The position numbers and the translations under genes are program-made. This document shows, one piece after another, positions 1-4,942 of a DNA stretch of 7,987 nt. Origin of the DNA: CAYJIX01 sp964370375 (GTDB taxonomy: Bacteria; Desulfobacterota; Desulfovibrionia; Desulfovibrionales; Desulfovibrionaceae); contig CAYJIX010000080.1 of assembly GCA_964370375.1 (NCBI GenBank), positions 1 through 7,987 on the forward strand. Reading direction: 5' to 3'. The notes under the pieces were generated by a model. The model made no database searches. It worked only from the letters and a program-made list of their open reading frames with translations, and was not told the origin of the DNA. The stretch's first letter is position 1, and every line of letters begins with the position of its first letter.

Positions 1-55
1 GCCTTGCTCCTGTTCTTTTGCTGAGCAATGCTTGCGCCTTGCTTATGTTCTTTTG
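1..55. repeat. Two copies of a 20-bp direct repeat, 35-bp period
   Basis: Positions 1-20 and 36-55 match at 18 of 20 bases; both begin GCCTTGCT and end TGTTCTTTTG. The window edge hides whether more copies lie upstream. The second copy runs straight into the left arm of the long palindrome that follows. No coding frame or RNA gene is visible here. Confidence 0.6.
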
Positions 56-206
56 TGGTATTTGCGCGAAATTCATCTTTTTTATTCGTACGGCGTCAAA
101 AGATATTTTCCGTTACGCACGTACTAAAGTACGCTTACGCCGTAAAATATCTTTTTCCTTGTACGCATAGAAAAATCTTATAATTTCGCAATACCACAAA
201 AACAAG
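41..206. repeat. Long imperfect palindrome (about 165 bp)
   Basis: The left arm starting with GTGGTATT (position 55) is repeated in inverted form ending at position 197, and weaker similarity (GCTTRTTYTTTT-like) extends this outward to about 41-206. Paired blocks include GTGGTATT, GAAATT, a TTTTT..TAT..CGTAC block, AAAAGATATTTT, and the centre GTACT-AA-AGTAC at 121-132. The arms differ by several substitutions and small indels, so this is not a simple fold-back assembly artefact. RNA or single-stranded DNA from it could form a long hairpin. It has no recognisable transposase. A MITE-like or other dispersed intergenic element is possible, but its identity is unknown. Confidence 0.7.
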
Positions 207-209
207 CAC

Positions 210-282
210 CCCGTTTTTTTGCGCTGTCAGATAGACGTCTTGCCTTGCCTAGCCAATCAATATAAGGATGCAAAAAAACGGG
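210..282. repeat. 13-bp perfect inverted repeat
   Basis: CCCGTTTTTTTGC at 210-222 is perfectly complementary to GCAAAAAAACGGG at 270-282, with 47 nt between. The arm contains a seven-T run on either strand. The arms could be the ends of a small inserted element of about 73 bp or a structured transcript end. No T-run follows the closed stem in the way a classical terminator needs. Confidence 0.6.
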
Positions 283-292
283 TTCTCGAAAT

Positions 293-329
293 CCCCCCCT
301 TACATTCCCCCCCTTAGCGCAAGGGGGGG
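293..329. repeat. C7/G7 hairpin with a duplicated C-rich arm
   Basis: CCCCCCCTT (307-315) pairs perfectly with AAGGGGGGG (321-329) around the five-base loop AGCGC. A second copy of the arm, CCCCCCCTTA, lies at 293-302, so the G-rich arm could pair with either copy. Translation across it gives a proline-rich spurious reading frame and not a plausible protein. Confidence 0.65.
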
Positions 330-336
330 AGAGGTC

Positions 337-351
337 GCACTTCGTGCAATC
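337..351 (-). repeat. Single GATT plus 4-3-4 mini-hairpin element
   Basis: Read on the minus strand this is GATT followed by GCAC-GAA-GTGC, a 4-bp stem with a 3-nt loop. This is the same 15-nt architecture as the tandem units inside clpA (GATT-GGGC-GTA-GCCC and GATT-GAGT-GCC-ACTC), with a third stem sequence. One isolated copy of so short a pattern could arise by chance in 8 kb, so relatedness is an inference. Confidence 0.35.
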
Positions 352-360
352 AAAAGATTA

Positions 361-389
361 TGGGAAAGGTTTCTTCATTCCTTTTCCCA
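361..389. repeat. Short inverted repeat
   Basis: TGGGAAAGG at 361-369 pairs with CCTTTTCCCA at 380-389 apart from one bulged base, leaving a 10-nt loop. It lies between the C7/G7 hairpin and the long-armed inverted repeat at the end of rfbC, as part of the same hairpin-rich stretch. Confidence 0.45.
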
Positions 390-402
390 GCCATCACCCT
401 GC

Positions 403-467
403 ACAGGGGGCTCAAAAGGGGTCGGAAGCAATCTGACGCCGCATACGACCCCTTTTCAGCCCCCTGT
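403..467. repeat. 22-bp-arm inverted repeat at the 3' end of rfbC; possible terminator
   Basis: The arms 403-424 and 446-467 are complementary at 21 of 22 positions (core ACAGGGGGCT / AGCCCCCTGT) with a 21-nt loop. The right arm touches the last base of the rfbC stop codon (467-469, minus strand), so the rfbC transcript would fold into a very stable GC-rich stem immediately after translation ends. No U-run follows on the minus strand, so it is not a canonical rho-independent terminator. It may stall polymerase, protect the mRNA 3' end, or be an inserted palindromic repeat. Confidence 0.6.
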
Positions 468-991
468 TATTTGTTGAAAAAAGGAGCAGCCACATCCTTT
501 GCCGAAAGAATAGGCTCTTGCACAGGCCATGTAATGCCCAAATCCGGCGAATCCCAACGATAGGTGCCCTCATCCTGGGCATCATAAAAATCTGTCACCT
601 TGTATTCAAAATGGGCACGTTCACTTGTTACTACAAAACCATGGGCAAAGCCCGGGGGGATCCAAAGCTGCCATTGGTTTTTTTGTGTCAATTCAACACC
701 GTACCAAGAACCGTAACTTATGGAATCTGGGCGGATATCCACAGCAACGTCAAAGACCGAGCCAAAGCTTACCCTGACGAGTTTCCCTTGTGGCTTGGTT
801 TTTTGAAAATGTAAACCGCGCAAAATGCCAAAGCTTGAGCTGGAATGATTGTCCTGCACAAAGGGCATGATGATACCGGCTTGGGTATAGCGTTCTTGCT
901 GCCATGTTTCCACAAAATGACCGCGTTCATCACCCCATATTTTGGGTTTGATTAATAAGACGCCGTGCAGAGGTGTTGTTTCAATTTCCAT
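467..991 (-). CDS. rfbC: dTDP-4-dehydrorhamnose 3,5-epimerase
   Basis: RfbC (RmlC) catalyses the third step of dTDP-L-rhamnose synthesis in the cytoplasm: epimerisation at C3 and C5 of dTDP-4-keto-6-deoxyglucose, feeding O-antigen or other rhamnose-containing glycans. The 174-residue product has the full cupin-fold signature of the family: QDNHSSSSFGILRGLHFQ at 46-63, VFDVAVDIR at 79-87, LWIPPGFAHGF at 109-119, YKVTDFY at 130-136 and LGITWP at 151-156. His61, Tyr130 and Asp166 match the positions of the active-site His, Tyr and Asp in studied RmlC enzymes. An upstream in-frame ATG at 1031-1033 would add 14 unconserved residues. The start at 989-991 is preferred because an AGGAG lies six bases upstream and family similarity begins there. 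The usual partners rfbA, rfbB and rfbD are not in the window; they may lie elsewhere. It is transcribed divergently from the tlpA-clpA run. Confidence 0.95.
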   Translation of the reverse strand: MEIETTPLHGVLLIKPKIWGDERGHFVETWQQERYTQAGIIMPFVQDNHSSSSFGILRGLHFQKTKPQGKLVRVSFGSVFDVAVDIRPDSISYGSWYGVELTQKNQWQLWIPPGFAHGFVVTSERAHFEYKVTDFYDAQDEGTYRWDSPDLGITWPVQEPILSAKDVAAPFFNK

Positions 992-997
992 GGTACG

Positions 998-1002
998 CTC
1001 CT
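998..1002 (-). promoter_or_regulatory. Ribosome binding site of rfbC
   Basis: AGGAG on the minus strand, six bases before the ATG at 989-991. This decides the start over the upstream in-frame ATG at 1031-1033, which would place the AGGAG inside the coding region. Confidence 0.75.
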
Positions 1003-1364
1003 CATAACATGAGCATAGTTTTTTTTGTGCCACATGGCAATCATATACCTGGTTTGTACGTTTGGCATGAGCCTATGTGATATTTTTTGCCCTTTTTTCG
1101 GTTTATTGGGTTCGCTCCTTCCTTGGTCGTCTTCAAAATAGTTCAAAGTAGGCATGCTTGTTATTTTTTTAAACACCATGTAGACTAAACCAAGGTTTTG
1201 AATCAGATATTTGCAATGCAATGCGATCAAATTTTTTTAACGATTTTTTTTGGGGCATACATATAAGGCATGTTTCAAGCTGGCGTACACAGGGCTTTAC
1301 GTTTTTCAAAACGGTATTATCCTAGAATGAACGTACTTTATTTTCATCATACCATTTCAATAGC

Positions 1365-1370
1365 AGGAGA
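1365..1370 (+). promoter_or_regulatory. Ribosome binding site of the tlpA-like gene
   Basis: AGGAGA ends four bases before the ATG at 1375. It fixes the start there and not at the in-frame ATGs at 1270 or 1327, which would put 35 or 16 extra residues ahead of a well-formed signal peptide. Confidence 0.75.
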
Positions 1371-1374
1371 CCCC

Positions 1375-1860
1375 ATGAAGAAAGTGCTGATTCAACAGAT
1401 CAAAACCCTACGTCAAGCTCTGCTACTTATAGTTGCCATGGTTTTTCTTTCAAGCGTTGTTGCGCATGCATCTTCCATACCATCCATGAACCTTGACCAA
1501 TTGGAAAAAGAGATTGTAGCGCATAAAGGCAAGGTGGTGATGCTCAATTTCTTTGCATCGTGGTGCCCTCCGTGCCGCGAAGAAATTCCAAGCCTTATTG
1601 AATTGAACAAGGAATATGGCGATAAGGTCGTATTTATTGGCCTTTCGGTGGACGAAAACGCCAACGCGTTAGAAGATTTTGCCAAATCCGTCAATTTTAC
1701 GTACCCTGTGTATAAAGTGAATAATGCTGTTGCAGCACAATACAGCGTGTCTGCCATCCCTCATAACGCGGTATATGATCGCAGCGGCACAATTGTTGCA
1801 AACCAAGCTGGATATATACCCAAACAGGATTTAAAAAAGTTTTTGGACAGCTTACAGTAA
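1375..1860 (+). CDS. Exported TlpA-like thioredoxin-fold oxidoreductase
   Basis: A thiol-disulfide oxidoreductase of the TlpA/ResA type, expected to act outside the cytoplasmic membrane, reducing disulfides in envelope proteins such as apocytochromes; the substrate cannot be told from sequence. The 161-residue product begins with a signal peptide: basic MKKVLIQQIKTLR, hydrophobic residues 15-30, and a likely signal peptidase site after AHA (residue 32). The thioredoxin domain follows, with the redox motif FFASWCPPCREEIP (Cys64 and Cys67) and the cis-proline loop SAIPHNAVYDRSG (Pro129). The residue after the cis-proline is His, where TlpA-like proteins commonly have Thr. The start is set by AGGAGA just upstream. 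No cytochrome-maturation genes are next to it. It heads the plus-strand run, 42 bp before hpt, so co-transcription with hpt is likely but less certain than for the later junctions. Confidence 0.9.
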   Translation: MKKVLIQQIKTLRQALLLIVAMVFLSSVVAHASSIPSMNLDQLEKEIVAHKGKVVMLNFFASWCPPCREEIPSLIELNKEYGDKVVFIGLSVDENANALEDFAKSVNFTYPVYKVNNAVAAQYSVSAIPHNAVYDRSGTIVANQAGYIPKQDLKKFLDSLQ

Positions 1861-1902
1861 CATGCGTAGCCTTGTTGAACTTTTTTTGCGAAAGGATGAT
1901 GC

Positions 1903-2445
1903 ATGCACGTTGAGCGACTGCATTTATTGTATTCATGTGAAGAAATTCATGACCGTGTGGCAGATATTGCCGCACAGATAAATAGGGAATATGCAGACAA
2001 GCCCTTGGTGGTGCTTTGTGTGCTTAAGGGTGCGTTCATGTTTTTTAGCGACCTTGTAAAGCACCTTGACTGCAAGCCCGCGCTGGATTTTATACGCCTT
2101 AGCAGTTATGCTTTGGGCACAACAGCAGGAAATATCACCATCACCAAGGATACAGATTTACCCTTAGAAGGCAAACACGTTCTTGTGGTAGAAGATATTG
2201 TAGATACAGGACATAGCATGCATTTTTTGCTCAACAGGTTGGCTGCGCGCGGTGCGAAAAGTCTGCGCCTTGCCACACTGATTGACAAGCATGAACGCCG
2301 TGAAGTGCCTGTACACGCAGATTTTGTAGGATTTACCTTGTCTGATGGTTTTATTGTAGGTTATGGCCTTGATTATGCCGAATGTTATAGAGAGCTGCCG
2401 GCCTTGTACATTGCCGAAGTTACAGAAGATGCGGAGTCTGTATGA
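1903..2445 (+). CDS. hpt: Hypoxanthine phosphoribosyltransferase
   Basis: A cytoplasmic purine-salvage enzyme that joins hypoxanthine (often guanine too) to PRPP, giving IMP or GMP and pyrophosphate. The 180-residue length is normal for the bacterial family. The PRPP-binding loop is VLVVEDIVDTGHSM at about 93-106, with the adjacent acidic pair Glu97-Asp98. LKG at 41-43 matches the pyrophosphate-contact loop, the SSY at 67-69 lies in the flexible active-site loop, Lys129 (LIDKH) matches the purine-contact lysine, and FIVGYGLDYAE at 150-160 is the conserved C-terminal block. AAAGGA at 1891-1896 is spaced six bases from the ATG; the nearby ATGs at 1896 and 1899 are out of frame. Its stop codon overlaps the start of the next gene as ATGA, implying translational coupling. 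Pure xanthine or guanine specificity cannot be excluded. Confidence 0.95.
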   Translation: MHVERLHLLYSCEEIHDRVADIAAQINREYADKPLVVLCVLKGAFMFFSDLVKHLDCKPALDFIRLSSYALGTTAGNITITKDTDLPLEGKHVLVVEDIVDTGHSMHFLLNRLAARGAKSLRLATLIDKHERREVPVHADFVGFTLSDGFIVGYGLDYAECYRELPALYIAEVTEDAESV

Positions 2446-3239
2446 TAGTAGTATGCCCCCATTGTTCCACTCGCTTTAATTTACCCGAACGTCAAATCAA
2501 GCCGGATGCAAAGTTGCGTTGTTCTGTATGCAAGCACGTTTTTGCCATACCGCCAACGCTCTCTTTTGACCGTCAAGATTCCGACACTAATCAAGATTTT
2601 TCTGCCGAGGCACCTCCTTCCGGTGCGTCAGACTCTTTGGGTCTGCATTTAGGCTTTGAAGCAGACGGCCCACCAAGCAAGCCTGAGGGCAAAAAAAGGG
2701 GAATTTTTCTTCCCATACTCCTTATCCTTGTGCTTTTGCTTGGAGGAGGGGGCTTTGTTGCTTGGAAATTTTTCCCGGAACTTTTGCAGCCTATCATGCA
2801 GTATATTGGCGAGACTACACCTTCTGAGCAGCAAAGCGATGAATCTATCGCCAAAATTGAGCTTCGTAATGTGCGCCAATACATTATAAATAATGAAAAG
2901 TTGGGGCCGTTAACGGTTATTCAAGGTAAAGCGGTCAATGGGTTTACCGAGCCGCGCGAACTTATCCGTGTAGAAGCAGCCCTGTACGATAAGGGCGGCA
3001 ACCCCCTTATTGCAAAAGAAGTGCTTACAGGCACAACCGCAACCTTATTCCAGTTGCGAGTGCTTGACCAAGAAGAGCTTGAAAACATTTTAAACAATAA
3101 AATAGACGTGCTTACCTATAATACCAATGTGCAACCGAGCGGTGAAGTTCCGTTCATGGTGGTTTTTTATAATCCTCCGGATGAAGCGTATGAGTTTGGC
3201 GTAAAAGTCACAGCCGCCCAACCTGTTACGAACAATTAA
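2442..3239 (+). CDS. Zinc-ribbon (MJ0042-type) membrane protein with DUF3426-like C-terminal domain
   Basis: A 265-residue protein of unknown function. The N-terminus is an MJ0042-type zinc ribbon: Cys5-x2-Cys8 and Cys27-x2-Cys30, with the typical LPERQIKPDAKLRCSVCKHVF region. A polar, proline- and acid-rich linker (about 38-86) leads to one transmembrane segment at 87-108 (ILLILVLLLGGGG core). The remaining part, about 136-258, resembles DUF3426: VIQGKAVNGF, then IRVEAALYDKGG, and PFMVVFYNPPDEAYEFGVKV near the end. The zinc ribbon should face the cytoplasm and the C-terminal domain the periplasm, by analogy and charge. A GGAG inside the end of hpt (2433-2436) serves its start; the ATG overlaps the hpt stop codon. 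Such proteins are common in Desulfovibrio-type genomes, but no biochemical role is known to me. Confidence 0.85.
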   Translation: MIVVCPHCSTRFNLPERQIKPDAKLRCSVCKHVFAIPPTLSFDRQDSDTNQDFSAEAPPSGASDSLGLHLGFEADGPPSKPEGKKRGIFLPILLILVLLLGGGGFVAWKFFPELLQPIMQYIGETTPSEQQSDESIAKIELRNVRQYIINNEKLGPLTVIQGKAVNGFTEPRELIRVEAALYDKGGNPLIAKEVLTGTTATLFQLRVLDQEELENILNNKIDVLTYNTNVQPSGEVPFMVVFYNPPDEAYEFGVKVTAAQPVTNN

Positions 3240-3243
3240 CACC

Positions 3244-4635
3244 ATGAAAACACGCGAACGGTACGTGTGTACCGAATGTGGAGCCCACGCTGCACAGTGG
3301 CGGGGTCAATGCGCGCTTTGCAAAGCGTGGAACAGCTTACAGGTTGAAACAGTTCCCCGTGGCAGCGCAAAACAGCGTTCTTCCATAGGGCAAGCTGCGC
3401 GTATACCGCGTCCGCTCAGTGACGTGCATGAAGGCGAATACCTCCCCTACGGCACAGGCTTGAATGCTTTGGACAGGGTGCTTGGCCAAGGCTTGGTACC
3501 TGGAGCTGCCATGCTCATAGGTGGAGAACCTGGCATTGGCAAATCCACCTTATTGTTGCAAATGGCAGGAGCTGTGGCTGCCTCAGGCCACCTTGTGCTG
3601 TATGCCAGCGGCGAAGAATCCTTATCGCAAATAAAAGACCGCGCCACACGTCTTGACACATTGCACCCCAATTTATTGGCCTTATCCACCTCAAGCGTTG
3701 AGGATGTTTTGCCGCTTTTATCGTCAGAAAATGCGCCGCGCCTGCTTATTGTGGATTCTATTCAGACCTTTACTTCAAGCCAAGCAGAAGGTTTGCCAGG
3801 CAACGTCAGTCAGGTGCGCGCTGTTGCCCTTGAACTTATCGAACGCTGCAAAGAAAACCATGTCACCCTCATGCTGGTTGGGCATGTTACCAAGGACGGT
3901 GTGCTTGCAGGGCCGCGCTTGCTTGAACATATGGTGGACACGGTCATTTCTCTTGAAGGTGACAGGCGGCAGATGTTTCGGCTTTTGCGTGTGCTCAAAA
4001 ACCGTTTTGGCCCCAATTTAGAGCTTGTGGTCTTTCAAATGGCAGGTAAAGGCCTTGAAGTTGTGGAAGACCCTTCCACCTATTTTTTAGGCGCTCGCGA
4101 TACCAGCCTTAGCGGTGCGGCAGTGGTTATGACAGCAGATGGGCAACGCCCCCTTGCTGTGGAAGTGCAAGCCCTTGTGACACGTTCTTACCTGTCTATT
4201 CCGCGCCGTACAGGCCTTGGCTTTGACGTGAACCGCTTACATTTGTTGCTGGCAGTATTGGAAAAACGCTTAAAACTCAATTTTGGGCAAGTGGACGTGT
4301 ACGCCAAAATTGGCGGCGGTATCCGCCTGCAAGAGCCCGGCATGGATTTGGCCCTTGTGGCGGCCCTGCTTTCGTCCTTGTACGACATGCCGTTACCAGA
4401 ACGTGCAGTTTTTTGGGGAGAGGTGGATTTAAACGGACAAATCCGCCCTGTTAGCATCCATGACGCTCGTTTATTACAAGCCACACGCCTTGGGTATGAC
4501 GCGTATTTTCCCTATGCCGACAATAAAGGCCTTGCTACTGTGGCGGATTTGCGCGATAAGCTTTTCCACTCTTCTGTACGTAAAAAAGCATCAACACCTT
4601 CAAACCCTTCAACACCTGCAAGCAGTACTGTATGA
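3244..4635 (+). CDS. radA: DNA repair/recombination helicase RadA (Sms)
   Basis: RadA is a RecA-related ATPase that promotes branch migration and processing of recombination intermediates on DNA. The 463-residue product has every family hallmark in order: a C4 zinc finger (Cys9, Cys12, Cys23, Cys26), Walker A GEPGIGKST at 94-102, Walker B LLIVD at 167-171, the RadA-specific KNRFG motif at 252-256, and a C-terminal Lon-protease-like domain with YAKIGGGIRLQEPGMDLA at 353-370 and WGEVDLNGQIRPV at 391-403. The last 14 residues are a low-complexity Ser/Thr/Pro tail encoded by a 9-bp tandem repeat. There is no clear Shine-Dalgarno sequence before the ATG, and the upstream stop lies only four bases away, so translation is probably coupled to the zinc-ribbon gene. 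Its own stop overlaps the clpS start as ATGA. Confidence 0.96.
   Translation: MKTRERYVCTECGAHAAQWRGQCALCKAWNSLQVETVPRGSAKQRSSIGQAARIPRPLSDVHEGEYLPYGTGLNALDRVLGQGLVPGAAMLIGGEPGIGKSTLLLQMAGAVAASGHLVLYASGEESLSQIKDRATRLDTLHPNLLALSTSSVEDVLPLLSSENAPRLLIVDSIQTFTSSQAEGLPGNVSQVRAVALELIERCKENHVTLMLVGHVTKDGVLAGPRLLEHMVDTVISLEGDRRQMFRLLRVLKNRFGPNLELVVFQMAGKGLEVVEDPSTYFLGARDTSLSGAAVVMTADGQRPLAVEVQALVTRSYLSIPRRTGLGFDVNRLHLLLAVLEKRLKLNFGQVDVYAKIGGGIRLQEPGMDLALVAALLSSLYDMPLPERAVFWGEVDLNGQIRPVSIHDARLLQATRLGYDAYFPYADNKGLATVADLRDKLFHSSVRKKASTPSNPSTPASSTV
4591..4617 (+). repeat. 9-bp tandem repeat in the 3' end of radA
   Basis: Three consecutive in-frame units, TCAACACCT, TCAAACCCT and TCAACACCT, encode STP-SNP-STP in the RadA C-terminal tail. 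The unit is a multiple of three, so copy-number change would keep the frame and the overlapping clpS start downstream. Confidence 0.7.
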
Positions 4636-4940
4636 ACACCGTAAGACCAGAACATCTTTCAGAAAATGATACTTGTGAAGACTTTGCAAGTCCTGCCATG
4701 TTTGAAGTGCTCCTTTTTAATGACGATTACACAACCATGGAATTTGTGGTGTCTATCTTGATTCATGTTTTTCATAAACAACCTGATGCGGCTACAGCCA
4801 TCATGCTGTCAATCCACAACAGCGGCCACGGCGTTGCAGGAACATACCCCTTTGAAGTGGCAGAAACCAAGGTTGAAACCGTGCACAATATGGCACGCTC
4901 TGCCGGCTTTCCCTTGCGTTGCGAAATGCGTGAGGTTTAA
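4632..4940 (+). CDS. clpS: ATP-dependent Clp protease adaptor ClpS
   Basis: ClpS binds the N-domain of ClpA and delivers substrates with destabilising N-terminal residues to the ClpAP protease. The product is 102 residues, typical for the family, with a flexible N-terminal extension (about 1-22) followed by the core VLLFNDDYTTMEFV at 26-39, HNSGHGVAGTYPFEVAETK at 62-80 and the ending AGFPLRCEMREV. Asn30, Asp31, Met36 and His62 align with the E. coli ClpS residues Asn34, Asp35, Met40 and His66 that form the N-degron pocket, so substrate recognition looks intact. The start ATG overlaps the radA stop codon and has no convincing ribosome binding site, suggesting translational coupling. clpA follows after two bases, consistent with matched synthesis of adaptor and unfoldase. 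Confidence 0.95.
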   Translation: MNTVRPEHLSENDTCEDFASPAMFEVLLFNDDYTTMEFVVSILIHVFHKQPDAATAIMLSIHNSGHGVAGTYPFEVAETKVETVHNMARSAGFPLRCEMREV

Positions 4941-4942
4941 TA

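Larger units (their letters stand above)
992..1374. other. Divergent intergenic region between rfbC and tlpA
   Basis: This 383-bp AT-rich stretch must hold the promoters of both rfbC (minus) and the tlpA-clpA run (plus). T-runs occur at 1232-1238 and 1244-1251, and a short GCAAT direct repeat near 1212-1223. Weak -10-like hexamers can be picked: TATTAT at 1315-1320 on plus, and TATGAT near 1045 on minus. Neither has a convincing -35 partner, so no promoter is called. A minus-strand open frame through this stretch (952-1230) has no recognisable protein character and overlaps the rfbC start. No RNA gene was seen. Confidence 0.5.

Noticed and set aside
55..197. Fold-back chimera or assembly artefact as the source of the long palindrome
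   Set aside because: The two arms differ by several substitutions and indels; an artefact would give identical arms.
268..563. Two overlapping open frames on the plus strand (67-69 residues)
   Set aside because: They run through the C7/G7 hairpin and the rfbC-end inverted repeat, are proline- and low-complexity-rich, overlap rfbC antisense, and have no ribosome binding site.
952..1230. 92-residue minus-strand open frame upstream of rfbC
   Set aside because: It overlaps the rfbC start in another frame, has no protein-family character and no ribosome binding site. It is AT-rich intergenic DNA.
1034..1270. Sigma-54 promoter near TGGCAT in the divergent region
   Set aside because: The -24-like TGGC has no GC dinucleotide at the required -12 spacing.
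1270..1374. Longer TlpA start at 1270 or 1327
   Set aside because: The added residues precede a complete signal peptide, and AGGAGA is correctly placed only for the ATG at 1375.
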